Shown here: positions 43,704 to 51,895 of the stretch, one piece after another | Numbering within the stretch: position 1 is the first letter of the stretch | How the letters are laid out: each line of letters starts with the position of its first letter | Origin: an uncultured Anaerolineae bacterium | Lineage (GTDB): Bacteria > Chloroflexota > Anaerolineae > Aggregatilineales > Phototrophicaceae | Length of the DNA stretch: 64,000 nucleotides | Direction: 5' to 3' | Assembly (NCBI GenBank): GCA_937922795.1 | Contig: CALAJK010000061.1 | Span: forward strand, 1 to 64,000 | Position numbers and translations under genes: made by a program | Notes under the pieces: generated by a model | What the model was told of the DNA's origin: nothing | The model's database searches: none | The model's input: only the letters and a program-made list of their open reading frames with translations

Positions 43704-44792
43704 TCAGTTCACCTGCTCGGTCAGGCGCGCGAGCGCTGCCTCGCATTTCAAGGTCAGTGAGGGTCTGCCAGATGACTGATGCCAGCCGGACGCTTCCTGG
43801 TAGACCAGATCAGCCATCGCATCCAGCCAGTCGGGTTGGTCGTTGAGGCACGGCACGAGCTGGAAGGATTCGCCGCCGGCCGCGTAGAACGCGCGAGCCG
43901 CCTCGTGCCCCAGTTCGTCCAGCGTCTCCAAGCAGTCAGCGGTGAAGCCGGGGCAGGCCACCAGCACTGATTTGACCCCCGCCCGCGCCAGCTCGATCAA
44001 CGTCTGGTCGGTGTAGGGTATCAGCCACGGCTCGCGCCCGAACCGCGATTGGAACGTCAGCAGCCACTGGTCGGGCTTCAACCCCAGCGCGTCCGCCAGC
44101 AGGCGGGCTGTCGTCTCCGCCTGCGCCCGATACGGGTCGCCGCCGTCCACAAAGCGCTGCGGCACCCCATGAAACGAAAACAGGAACCGCTCCGGCGGGC
44201 GCGGCATGGCCCGCATCACCCGCTCGACTCCCGACTGGAGCCCGGCCAGATACCCTGGGTGATCGTAATACGGGGGGACGAAGCGCAGTGTAGGCAGCGC
44301 GCGCTTGCGCTCAAAGAACAGCGGACAGCGCCGGCCGCCCGCCGCCCGCACGACCGCATCATAGATTGAAGCGGTCGTGCTGGATGAGAACTGCGGGAAC
44401 ATCGGCAGCACCAGGATGCGATCAATTCCCTCAGCCTCAAGCTGCGCCACCGCCGCGGCGATGCTCGGCTGACCGTAGCGCATCCCCAGCACGACGCGAA
44501 AACCGTCGCCCAGCCGCGCCTGCAGCCCTACCGCCTGGCGCTGGGAATACACCAGCAGCGGCGATCCCTCCGGCGTCCAGATGCGCCGGTAGAGCGCCGC
44601 CGACCGCGCCGGTCGGCGCGGCAGCACGATCAGCCGCAGGATGAGCTGCCACAACAGCGGGTTGGTATCCACCACCCGCCGGTCGGAGAGGAACTCTTTC
44701 AGATATGAGCGCAGGGCGGCTGGCGTAGGCGCGTCAGGCGTGCCGAGCGCCGCCACCAGCACGCCGATCGGACGCGACAGGCGGTCATTCAT
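43704..44792 (-). CDS. hemH: Ferrochelatase
   Basis: The enzyme inserts ferrous iron into a porphyrin, the last or near-last step of haem synthesis. The protein (362 residues) begins MNDRLSRPIGVLVAALGTPDAPTPAALRSYL, close to the family's opening. It has FLSDRRVVDTNPLLW and the metal-site His in FLFSFHGVPQRF (about 205), with Glu in CLETLDELG. ATG 44792 is preferred to 44855 because the predicted -10 box (44856-44861) overlaps the latter. No other haem gene is present in the window. Confidence 0.92.
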   Translation of the reverse strand: MNDRLSRPIGVLVAALGTPDAPTPAALRSYLKEFLSDRRVVDTNPLLWQLILRLIVLPRRPARSAALYRRIWTPEGSPLLVYSQRQAVGLQARLGDGFRVVLGMRYGQPSIAAAVAQLEAEGIDRILVLPMFPQFSSSTTASIYDAVVRAAGGRRCPLFFERKRALPTLRFVPPYYDHPGYLAGLQSGVERVMRAMPRPPERFLFSFHGVPQRFVDGGDPYRAQAETTARLLADALGLKPDQWLLTFQSRFGREPWLIPYTDQTLIELARAGVKSVLVACPGFTADCLETLDELGHEAARAFYAAGGESFQLVPCLNDQPDWLDAMADLVYQEASGWHQSSGRPSLTLKCEAALARLTEQVN

Positions 44793-44811
44793 GCGGTGCA
44801 CACTCCAGGAC

Positions 44812-44831
44812 AATCCGCCATAATGCGGATT
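44812..44831. promoter_or_regulatory. Stem-loop in the hemH leader
   Basis: AATCCGC and GCGGATT form a perfect 7-bp stem with a 6-base loop, between the predicted hemH start of transcription and its ATG. It may affect expression; not a known riboswitch. Confidence 0.4.
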
Positions 44832-44855
44832 AAACAGCCGAAAAAATCTCCACAC

Positions 44856-44884
44856 AGCATACCAAAACCTTAATAAAATTACAA
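44856..44884 (-). promoter_or_regulatory. Promoter of hemH
   Basis: On the minus strand TTGTAA (44884-44879), 17 bases, then TATGCT (44861-44856). The surrounding bases are unusually AT-rich for this window. Confidence 0.6.
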
Positions 44885-45015
44885 AAACCTGTAGGGTTGC
44901 GGGTGCAGGTGTAGGGCTTGGCGTTTGAGGCCGAAATCGCCGCCGCCCGGCGAGGCTGTTCTAGGTGGCGGGGTGCTGCGGCTGATACCTGCGCTCAGCG
45001 CCGGCCGTCTTACGC

Positions 45016-45021
45016 TATAAT
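45016..45021 (+). promoter_or_regulatory. -10 box TATAAT before the small membrane gene at 45047
   Basis: TATAAT 26 bases before GTG 45047; no good -35 box is visible at 17 bases. Confidence 0.45.
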
Positions 45022-45046
45022 AGCCGCCAGCAGGAGGACAAACGCG

Positions 45047-45361
45047 GTGAACGAGACGATCGAACCCATCCCGCCGGAGCAGGCGCGCGCCATCCTGGAG
45101 GCGGCCATCGCCGCCCGGCTGGGGCCGGACTGGGAGCGTGAGGACAGCGGTTGGGTGCGCGTGACCGGCCACGACTACATGGCGCGGCTGTCGCGTGGGC
45201 GCGTCAACCTGGATTTCTACGTGGATCTGGTGGGCAACGTCACCGTCGAGCAGTCGGAGGCGAGCGCCACCGTGGACGGCCTGCGGCTGGCGCTGCTGCT
45301 CCTGATCGGCCTGTCGGTGGCCATCGCGCTGCTCATCGTCCGCATCGCTAGCGGCGGCTGA
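45047..45361 (+). CDS. Small tail-anchored membrane protein, unknown function
   Basis: Not recognised. A 104-residue protein with a soluble acidic N-terminal half (LGPDWEREDSGWVRVTGHDYMARL) and one membrane segment near the C-terminus (LRLALLLLIGLSVAIALLIVRI, about residues 78-100), so it is probably anchored by its tail. It begins at GTG with AGGAGG upstream. It is joined to the GT39-like gene, whose ATG lies 1 base after its stop, so a role with that enzyme is possible. No known domain seen. Confidence 0.72.
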   Translation: MNETIEPIPPEQARAILEAAIAARLGPDWEREDSGWVRVTGHDYMARLSRGRVNLDFYVDLVGNVTVEQSEASATVDGLRLALLLLIGLSVAIALLIVRIASGG

Positions 45362-45362
45362 T

Positions 45363-46955
45363 ATGCGCCGCGAGCGCCTGTTGTTGGGGGCGGCGCTGGC
45401 CGCCGTGCTGCTGCTGGCGCTGCCCATCCTCACCTACCCGTTGGGGCGCGACCAGGGCGAGTTCGCCACCATCGCCCGCGGGCTGCTGGACGGCCGCGTC
45501 CCGTACCGCGACCTGTGGAATCCCAAACCGCCGGCCGTGTTCCTGGTCTACGCGGCGGCGCTGCTGCCCGACCGCGCCGGCGGGCTGCTGCGGGCGCTCG
45601 ACCTGCTGCTGTACGCCGCCGTGGGGAGCGCGCTGTACGCTGTTGGCCGGCGGCTGGCGTCGCCGGCGGCGGGGCTGTGGGCGGCGCTGGTCTTCGGCGT
45701 CTTCTACTTCACCGAGTCGTTCTGGACGCTGACGCAGAACGACGGGCTGGCGCTGCTACCGATGACGCTGGCCGCCGTCTGCGCCGTCCGGCTGCTGCCC
45801 GCCGGCGACCGCCCGCAGCCGCCGGGGACTCAGCGCCGGTTGGGCTGGGCGGCGTTGGCCGGCGCCTGGTGCGCGGCGGCGGTATGGTTCAAGTACCCGT
45901 TCGCCCTGTTCGGGCTGGCGCTGGCGGCGGGCTATGCGCTGGCGCGGCGCGGGGCGGGGGACGCCTGGCGCGCCGCCTGGGCGGAGGCGGCAGCGTTTGC
46001 AGCCGGGGGGCTGGCCGTCGGCGCGGCGGGGCTGGCGTGGGTCGCGGCGGCAGGGGCGCTGCCCGACCTGGTCGAGAGCGCCCGCGTCACCTCGCAGTAC
46101 ACGGCGCTGACGTTCAATCGAGACGATTTGCCGGCGTTGATGACCACGGCGCTGGGCTTCCGCTGGGCGCAGTGGGGGCTGCTGGCCATCCTGGCGGCGG
46201 CCAGCTACGGGCTGGCGCGGCTGACGCCGGAGCGCCGCCGTCCCGGCTGGCGGCTGGTCAACCTGTGGCTGGTGGCCGGCGCGGCCATGATGCTGGTGCA
46301 GGCCAAAGGTTACGACTATCACTGGCTGCCGCTGCTGCCGCCGCTGGCGCTGCTGGCCGGCGATGGGCTGGCGCGCGCTGTGCAAACGCTCACCTGGCGT
46401 TTAACCCACGTTAGCCCCGTTCCATCTAGGATAGTGATGGCTGGCGCGTCCGCCGTCGCCGCGGGCGGCCTGCTGCTGGCGCTCGCGCTGAGCGTGTGGC
46501 CGAAAGCCTGGCCGTATTTGACCGGCCAAGAGGATCAGCTCGCCTATTACGACCGGTTTCAAGGCGGCGAGTTCATCGCCGGCGAGTCGCTGCGGGTGGC
46601 GGCGTGGCTGTCGGCGCGCACTACCCCCGGCGATTCGCTATTCATCTGGGGCTTTCGCCCGGAGGTATACGTCCTCAGCCGGCTGAATCCGGCATCACGG
46701 TTCATCTTCCATTTCCCGCTGGTGGGCGATTGGTATCCGGCGGCCTGGAAGCAGCAGACGGTCGATACGTTGTGGGCCGCGCTGCCGCCGTATGCGCTGG
46801 TGCTGCAGGCTGACTATATGCCCTGGGTGACGGGGCGAGATGCCGACTCGAACACGCTGCTTCAGGAGTATACTGAACTCAACAACTGGTTGATGTTCAA
46901 CTACGAGCGCGAGACGCAGATAGGCAGCTTCTTCATATGGCGACGAAAGTCATGA
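45363..46955 (+). CDS. Membrane glycosyltransferase, GT39-like (GT-C fold)
   Basis: A 530-residue protein with about ten membrane segments. The first loop has the acidic GT-C motif RDQGEFATIARGLLDGRVPYRDLWNPKPP (about 30-58), close to known GT39/Pmt-like mannosyl- or glucosyltransferase pattern. The C-terminal soluble part includes GDSLFIWGFRPEVYVLS, as seen in bacterial lipid-linked sugar transferases. Donor and acceptor are unknown. It shares an operon with the small tail-anchored protein and is followed by the GNAT gene, which overlaps its 3' end by 19 bases. Confidence 0.82.
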   Translation: MRRERLLLGAALAAVLLLALPILTYPLGRDQGEFATIARGLLDGRVPYRDLWNPKPPAVFLVYAAALLPDRAGGLLRALDLLLYAAVGSALYAVGRRLASPAAGLWAALVFGVFYFTESFWTLTQNDGLALLPMTLAAVCAVRLLPAGDRPQPPGTQRRLGWAALAGAWCAAAVWFKYPFALFGLALAAGYALARRGAGDAWRAAWAEAAAFAAGGLAVGAAGLAWVAAAGALPDLVESARVTSQYTALTFNRDDLPALMTTALGFRWAQWGLLAILAAASYGLARLTPERRRPGWRLVNLWLVAGAAMMLVQAKGYDYHWLPLLPPLALLAGDGLARAVQTLTWRLTHVSPVPSRIVMAGASAVAAGGLLLALALSVWPKAWPYLTGQEDQLAYYDRFQGGEFIAGESLRVAAWLSARTTPGDSLFIWGFRPEVYVLSRLNPASRFIFHFPLVGDWYPAAWKQQTVDTLWAALPPYALVLQADYMPWVTGRDADSNTLLQEYTELNNWLMFNYERETQIGSFFIWRRKS

Positions 46956-47368
46956 GCAAGGTCATCATCCGGCCGGCGGTAGAGGCGGACATCCCCCAAC
47001 TGGCGCAGTTCATCCGCCCGTTTGTGGACGACGGCCAACTGCTGCCGCGCACGATGGATGAGCTGTCGGAGCTGATCCCGTCGTTCTTCATCGCCGATAT
47101 GGACGGCCGGATCGTAGGCTGCGCCGCCCTGGAGATCTACTCGCCCAAGCTGGCCGAAATCCGCAGCCTGGCGGTTGACCCGCACGCGCGCGGCCACGGC
47201 ATCGGCAAGCTGCTGGTCGAGGCCTGCCTGGAGCGCGCGCGCGAGCAGAACGTGTTCGAGGTGATGGCCATCACCGCCACCGATGGTTTCTTCAAGGCGT
47301 GCGGCTTCGACTACACGCTGCCCGGTATGAAGCGCGCCCTGTTCATGCAAATGCGCGATAAACATTGA
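46937..47368 (+). CDS. GNAT family N-acetyltransferase, N-acetylglutamate synthase-like
   Basis: A 143-residue single-domain acetyltransferase. The opening VIIRPAVEADIPQLAQFIRPF and the CoA-binding motif VDPHARGHGIGKLLVEACLERARE are followed by FEVMAITATDGFFKACGFDYT. This is the layout of ArgA-type GNATs (short N-acetylglutamate synthases) in several bacteria. If so it makes N-acetylglutamate for arginine synthesis, but other arg genes are not nearby. The start is ATG 46937, 18 bases inside the previous gene; a later ATG (46952) is possible. Confidence 0.75.
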   Translation: MATKVMSKVIIRPAVEADIPQLAQFIRPFVDDGQLLPRTMDELSELIPSFFIADMDGRIVGCAALEIYSPKLAEIRSLAVDPHARGHGIGKLLVEACLERAREQNVFEVMAITATDGFFKACGFDYTLPGMKRALFMQMRDKH

Positions 47369-47409
47369 TGGACGCTGAGGACAGCGCCGTCGCGGCGCTT
47401 AGCGGAAGC

Positions 47410-47429
47410 GAGCGAGAAGCCTCTCGCTC
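47410..47429. repeat. Short perfect inverted repeat between GNAT and DUF1295 genes
   Basis: GAGCGAGA and TCTCGCTC form an 8-bp stem with a 4-base loop in the 76-base gap. It could be a weak terminator or a processing site. Confidence 0.4.
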
Positions 47430-47444
47430 AGAAATGGTGTAAAC

Positions 47445-48233
47445 ATGAGCTTCACCGAACTGGTGGCGTTGGGCGGGCTGGCGATACTGGCGTTCATGGT
47501 CGTCTTGTGGCTGGTCAGCCTGAGGCTGAAGGATGCCAGCATCGTGGATATTTTCTGGGGGCCGGGCTTCGTCCTGGCCGTCTGGCTGTACTTTGCGGCT
47601 GCGCCAGACGGTTACGCGCCGCGCAAACTGCTGGCGGCCGTCCTGACCACCATCTGGGGACTGCGGTTAGGCGGCTATCTGGCCTGGCGCAATCTGGGGC
47701 GGGGCGAGGATTTTCGCTATCGCGCCTGGCGCGAGGCGCACGGTCCAAAGTGGTGGTGGCACAGCCTGTTCAAAGTCTTCCTGCTGCAAGGAGCAGTGAT
47801 GTGGCTGATTTCGGCCCCGCTGGCGCTGGCGCAGTTCAGCTCAGAACCGGCCGCCGGGACGGCGCTGGACGCGCTGGGCGCGGCGCTGTGGGGGATCGGC
47901 TTGTTTTTCGAGGCGGTGGGCGACTGGCAGTTGGCGCGCTTCAAAGCCGACCCGGCCAACCAGGGGCAAGTGATGGACCGGGGGTTGTGGCGTTTCACCC
48001 GGCACCCCAACTACTTCGGCGATGCGTTGGTGTGGTGGGGGCTGTTCCTGCTGGCGGCCTCGGCGCCCTGGGGCTGGCTGACCGCCGTCAGCCCGGCGGT
48101 GATGACGCTGCTGCTGCGGCGCATCTCCGGTGTGACCATGCTGGAACGCAGCCTGAGCCGGACGAAGCCGCAGTACGCGGACTACATCCGTACCACCAGC
48201 GCGTTCTTCCCGCGTCCGCCGCGCGAGCCCTGA
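47445..48233 (+). CDS. DUF1295 / steroid 5-alpha reductase-like membrane protein
   Basis: A 262-residue protein with about six membrane segments. The opening LKDASIVDIFWGPGFVLAVW and the C-terminal FTRHPNYFGDALVWWGLF are characteristic of DUF1295 and the steroid reductase C-terminal group, where the H-P-N-Y-x-G-D segment contacts the cofactor. The bacterial members probably reduce a lipid double bond; the substrate is unknown. It is followed by the FKBP gene, which has its own TATAAT. Confidence 0.87.
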   Translation: MSFTELVALGGLAILAFMVVLWLVSLRLKDASIVDIFWGPGFVLAVWLYFAAAPDGYAPRKLLAAVLTTIWGLRLGGYLAWRNLGRGEDFRYRAWREAHGPKWWWHSLFKVFLLQGAVMWLISAPLALAQFSSEPAAGTALDALGAALWGIGLFFEAVGDWQLARFKADPANQGQVMDRGLWRFTRHPNYFGDALVWWGLFLLAASAPWGWLTAVSPAVMTLLLRRISGVTMLERSLSRTKPQYADYIRTTSAFFPRPPREP

Positions 48234-48244
48234 GCGAAAGCCTA

Positions 48245-48273
48245 TTCTCAAACGACGGCCGAGCGTCTATAAT
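48245..48273 (+). promoter_or_regulatory. Promoter of the FKBP gene
   Basis: TTCTCA (48245-48250), 17 bases and TATAAT (48268-48273), 45 bases before ATG 48319. Confidence 0.6.
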
Positions 48274-48318
48274 CCCCTCGTACTGGCCCGTGGGCGGGCC
48301 TAGCAAAGGAAACACCGT

Positions 48319-48831
48319 ATGACCGATCAAATCCGAGATGGCATGGTTGTCAGCCTGGCCTATGTCTTAACCGTGGACGGCAAAGAAGTTGGCCGCTCCG
48401 ATCACAATGAGCCGCTGGAGTATCTGCACGGGGCTGAGAACATCGTGCCAGGTCTAGAGGCGGCGCTCACGGGCAAACGGGTAGGCGATCAGTTCACCGT
48501 CACCATCCCGCCTGAAGATGCCTACGGCGAGTACGACGAGGACGATATCGACGAGTTCCAAGTTGAAGACATCCCCGGCGCGGAGAATCTTGAGCCCGGC
48601 ATGGTCGTCGAGATGGAAGATGACGACGGCTACATCGAAGTGGGCATGGTCAAGTCGGTCGAGGATGGTGTGGTGGTGGTGGACTTCAACCCGCCGCTGG
48701 CCGGCAAGACGCTGACCTTCGACGTGAAGGTGCTGTCCATGCGCCAGGCGAACGCTGAAGAGCTGAAACACGGCCACCCGCACTCGCTGGATGACTATTA
48801 CGACGACGAGGATTACGACGACGAAGATTGA
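48319..48831 (+). CDS. slyD: FKBP-type peptidyl-prolyl isomerase, SlyD-like
   Basis: A 170-residue cis-trans proline isomerase. The FKBP part has LAYVLTVDGKEVGRSDHNEPLEYLHGAENIVPGLEAALTGK, with the SlyD-type insert-in-flap domain at about 70-125 (DDIDEFQVEDIPGAENLEPG). The tail has HGHPHS and a long Asp/Glu/Tyr run (DDYYDDEDYDDED). SlyD tails usually hold His and Cys for nickel; this one has few His, so metal binding may be weak. It assists folding of newly made proteins. Own promoter upstream. Confidence 0.9.
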   Translation: MTDQIRDGMVVSLAYVLTVDGKEVGRSDHNEPLEYLHGAENIVPGLEAALTGKRVGDQFTVTIPPEDAYGEYDEDDIDEFQVEDIPGAENLEPGMVVEMEDDDGYIEVGMVKSVEDGVVVVDFNPPLAGKTLTFDVKVLSMRQANAEELKHGHPHSLDDYYDDEDYDDED

Positions 48832-48849
48832 CCCGCGTCTCGGCCTTCA

Positions 48850-49494
48850 ATGATGCCCTTCATCCTCGCTTCTAGCTCGCCCCGGCGGCGCGAACTGCTG
48901 GCGTCGCTGGGGATCGCCTTCACCATCATCAAACCCGACATTGATGAGACTCAGCGCCCCGACGAGCCGCCGCTGGACTACGCGCGCCGGCTCAGCCGCG
49001 AGAAGGCCGCCGCTGTCGCCGATCGCCTATCCGCGCCGGCGGCAGTGCTGGCCGCCGACACGGTCGTCATCCTGGGGGCTGACACGCTGGGCATTGACGA
49101 TCAGGGCGTCATCTTGGGCAAACCGGCAGACGCGGACGAGGCGCGAGCGATGCTGCGCCGCCTGCGCGGGCGGACGCACCAAGTGGTCACGGCGCTGACG
49201 CTGGCGCGGCTGATCCCGTTCGCGCCGCCGGCGCTCGACACCCGCCTGACGACCAGCCGGGTGCTGATGCGCGACTACAGCGACGCCGAGATCGAAGCCT
49301 ACATCGCCACCGGCGACCCGTTCGACAAGGCCGGCGGCTATGCCATCCAGCACGCCGGTTTCAACCCCGTGGCGCGGGTCGAGGGCAGCTATACCAACGT
49401 GGTCGGTCTGCCGCTGGAGACGCTGCGCGCCATGCTGGACGCCATCGGCTGGCCGGACACTGCCCTGACCGACCGCGCTGGAGATCCTGCCTGA
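48850..49494 (+). CDS. maf: Maf family nucleotide pyrophosphatase
   Basis: Maf proteins hydrolyse modified or non-canonical nucleoside triphosphates (dTTP/UTP class) and are linked to septum control. The 214-residue protein opens with FILASSSPRRRELLASLG and has REKAAAVADRL, AADTVVILG (the ADT motif), RGRTHQVVTALTL and the C-terminal GSYTNVVGLPLETL. Start at ATG 48850 or 48853. It follows the FKBP gene by 18 bases and overlaps the next small gene by 1 base (TGATG), a translationally coupled pair. Confidence 0.93.
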   Translation: MMPFILASSSPRRRELLASLGIAFTIIKPDIDETQRPDEPPLDYARRLSREKAAAVADRLSAPAAVLAADTVVILGADTLGIDDQGVILGKPADADEARAMLRRLRGRTHQVVTALTLARLIPFAPPALDTRLTTSRVLMRDYSDAEIEAYIATGDPFDKAGGYAIQHAGFNPVARVEGSYTNVVGLPLETLRAMLDAIGWPDTALTDRAGDPA

Positions 49495-49736
49495 TGGACG
49501 GCCGCCAGCCGCTGAACACTTCCTGGATGTGGCGCACCGACGATGGTGAAGTCTGGGGGCTGTCGCTGGACGCTGAGCGCGCGCTCGTCGAGTGGTTCGA
49601 CGGCATCGGCTGCGCCTGCGGCGACAGTTTCGCCGTGCAGACCTTCGCCGACTTCTTGCAAACCGGGCCGCGCTACGGCGACCCGCCCGCCGACGTGCTG
49701 GCGGAAATCTACGCATCGCTGCGGGCGCTGAGCTGA
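49494..49736 (+). CDS. Small protein of unknown function, coupled to maf
   Basis: Not recognised. An 80-residue soluble protein with a high aromatic and acidic content (WMWRTDDGEVWGLSLDAERALVEWFDGIGCACG). A Cys pair (CAC) sits at about 41-43. Its ATG shares a base with the maf stop (TGATG), so translation is coupled. No known domain. It could act with Maf, but there is nothing else to show it. Confidence 0.6.
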   Translation: MDGRQPLNTSWMWRTDDGEVWGLSLDAERALVEWFDGIGCACGDSFAVQTFADFLQTGPRYGDPPADVLAEIYASLRALS

Positions 49737-49851
49737 CCGACAGCGCTCCGGCTCAGGCCGCGGCGGATAGGGGAAGTCCGGCAGGTTCAGATGATGAAAA
49801 CAGATTCGTCAGTTGACAGTAGAGGAGTTTATTGGTCAATCACGGTCGAAT

Positions 49852-50667
49852 TTAATTATCACAGATAAATGTATCATCACTTATCTGTTTTATGGTTTTA
49901 TAACCGACACTTTCCAATATGGCGCGAATACTCCGTGAGTCAGCCACCCACCAGTTCGTAGGATCGTTATTGGCACTTTTTTGAATGAAACTCAACTTGG
50001 GAAAATCTGGGTGGCTCATCAAATAGCTTTGATCAATGCTGAGATTATCTGGAATTTCAAGCGATTTCGTGAGATTACGCCATACTGAATTTAATGCTTG
50101 ATCAAACTTACCACGTTTAATGAGCACTCCGAATTCGTATGCGGCGAAGAGCACGCGACGCGCTCTAGTTAATATGGCTCCCTCATTTCTGACCCATGTT
50201 TGAAAGTATAGTCGCTCACGGGTTAGATTAAAAAGCTTATCGAGAGCGAACAAAGGCGCACGTAAGTGATAGAAGATCCCTAGAAATATAACATAGTCAA
50301 ACTGATCATGGGAAGCGATCAAGAAGTCGTAGATGTCACTTTGAATTATTTCAACTGGCGTTTCAAAGATCTCTGTCAATAACTGAGCTTCGCGGACGGC
50401 TGAGTCAGATATATCCACTGCTACAACGCGTTCTGCACCTCGTTTTTTGAACATTGCAGAGAAGAAACCAGAACTACAGCCTAAATCCAGCACAGTTTTT
50501 CCGGACAAGTCTTCGGGCACATATGGCTCGATCAATTTCCACCGCGCCATAGGGTGATCTCCCATTTGAGGATTAGTCCACACTCCAGGCGCCAGTTCGA
50601 CATTGTGATGCCACGGCCTCATGGTCGATAACTGCTGCTTTATCTGGTCAGATTTAATTTTCGACAT
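49852..50667 (-). CDS. SAM-dependent methyltransferase (TIGR04290 / DUF1698-like), AT-rich
   Basis: A 271-residue class I methyltransferase. The opening MRPWHHNVELAPGVWTNPQMGDHPMARWKLI and TVLDLGCSSGFFSAMFKKRGAERVVAVDIS match the TIGR04290-type methyltransferases related to CmoB. The Gly-rich loop binds SAM, and VIFLGIFYHL holds the catalytic strand. Such enzymes modify tRNA wobble bases or sugars. Base composition is visibly lower in GC than its neighbours (codons like AAA, ATT, AGA), and the flanks have TATAAT-like runs. This suggests acquired DNA. ATG follows AGGAGA. Confidence 0.82.
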   Translation of the reverse strand: MSKIKSDQIKQQLSTMRPWHHNVELAPGVWTNPQMGDHPMARWKLIEPYVPEDLSGKTVLDLGCSSGFFSAMFKKRGAERVVAVDISDSAVREAQLLTEIFETPVEIIQSDIYDFLIASHDQFDYVIFLGIFYHLRAPLFALDKLFNLTRERLYFQTWVRNEGAILTRARRVLFAAYEFGVLIKRGKFDQALNSVWRNLTKSLEIPDNLSIDQSYLMSHPDFPKLSFIQKSANNDPTNWWVADSRSIRAILESVGYKTIKQISDDTFICDN

Positions 50668-50725
50668 TCTATTATATCTCCTAATATTATAATACTTTAG
50701 CCTGTTATGTGAACTATGATTAAGT

Positions 50726-51865
50726 TCACTTCACCACGCCCGCCGCCGCCAGCGCCTCGATCTCGGCGTCGGTATAGCCGGCTTCGGTCAGCACCTGGCG
50801 GGTATGTTCGCCGTAGCCGGGGACCGGGCCGGGCGTGAACGCGCCGCCCGGCCACAGCGGGCTGCGCATCCACGTCGCGCCGTCCGCGCCCACGCCCATC
50901 AGCCCGCGCGCCTGGATGTGCGGGTCGTCCGCCACCGCGCCGGGCGGGTTCGCCGCCGCGAAGCAGCAGTCGGCCGCGTCTAGCAGCGCCCGCCACTCGG
51001 CCAGCGGGCGGGAGGCGAACAGCGCCGCCACCTCGGCCTTCAACGCCGGCTGGCGCTCCGGCAGCAGGTAGTCCGCCGTCCAGTCCGGCCGCCCGACCGC
51101 CGCGCAGAAGTTCGACCAGAACTTGGGCTCCAGCGCCGCCAGCGTGACCGCCGCGCCGTCCGCCGTCCGGTAGACGTTGTAGCAGGCCAGCCCGCCGGTC
51201 AGCGTTCCCTGGCCGCCAGCCGTCCCCAGGGCGACCGCCTCAGTCCAGGCGTGCAGCGCGAAGGGCAGCGCCGCCTCGAACAGCGATACGTCCACCTGCC
51301 GGCCAGCGCCGGTGCGTTCGCGTTCGAATAGCGCCGCCAGGATGCCGGCCAGCGCCAGATACGCGCCGGCCAGGTCGCCGACCTGGCCGCCGAGGACCTG
51401 CGGCGTCTCCATCGCCCCGATCAGACCGGCCACGGCCACGTAGTTCAGGTCGTGGCCGCTGCGCTCTCGGTATGGACCGTCAGCGCCCCAGCCAGAGATT
51501 GAACAGTACACCAGCCGGGGGTTGACCGCTCGGAGCGCATCGTAGTCGCAACCTAACCGCGCCATGACACCCGGCCGAAACCCTTCGACCAGCACATCAG
51601 CCCGCGCTGCCAGCCGCCGCAGCACAGCCGCGCCCTGCGGGTGCTTCAGGTCGAGGACAGCGCTGCGTTTGTCGCGGTTGTTCATGCGGAAGAAGACGCT
51701 TTGGCCGTCTACCAGCGGCGGCATCCAGCGGGCGTAGTCGCCGCCGCTGGGGTCTTCGATCTTGACCACGTCGGCGCCCAGGTCGGCCAGTAGCAGCGTG
51801 CACACGCCGCCCGGCAGCAGCCGGGTGAGGTCGAGCACGCGCACACCATCTAGCGGTTTAGTCAT
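50726..51865 (-). CDS. CoA transferase, CaiB/BaiF family III
   Basis: A 379-residue CaiB/BaiF enzyme that transfers CoA between carboxylates or racemises acyl-CoAs. The opening GVRVLDLTRLLPGGVCTLLLADLGADVVKIEDP is the family's. FRMNNRDKRSAVLDLKHP and GHDLNYVAVAGL follow, with the catalytic Asp in GDLAGAYLALAG (about 165). It looks closer to the alpha-methylacyl-CoA racemase and BaiF-like groups than to CaiB; no acyl-CoA genes are nearby. A GTGAAC/GTTCAC dyad spans its stop codon. Confidence 0.9.
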   Translation of the reverse strand: MTKPLDGVRVLDLTRLLPGGVCTLLLADLGADVVKIEDPSGGDYARWMPPLVDGQSVFFRMNNRDKRSAVLDLKHPQGAAVLRRLAARADVLVEGFRPGVMARLGCDYDALRAVNPRLVYCSISGWGADGPYRERSGHDLNYVAVAGLIGAMETPQVLGGQVGDLAGAYLALAGILAALFERERTGAGRQVDVSLFEAALPFALHAWTEAVALGTAGGQGTLTGGLACYNVYRTADGAAVTLAALEPKFWSNFCAAVGRPDWTADYLLPERQPALKAEVAALFASRPLAEWRALLDAADCCFAAANPPGAVADDPHIQARGLMGVGADGATWMRSPLWPGGAFTPGPVPGYGEHTRQVLTEAGYTDAEIEALAAAGVVK

Positions 51866-51895
51866 GAGCTGCTACTCCGGGTGAACAGCCAGCTG

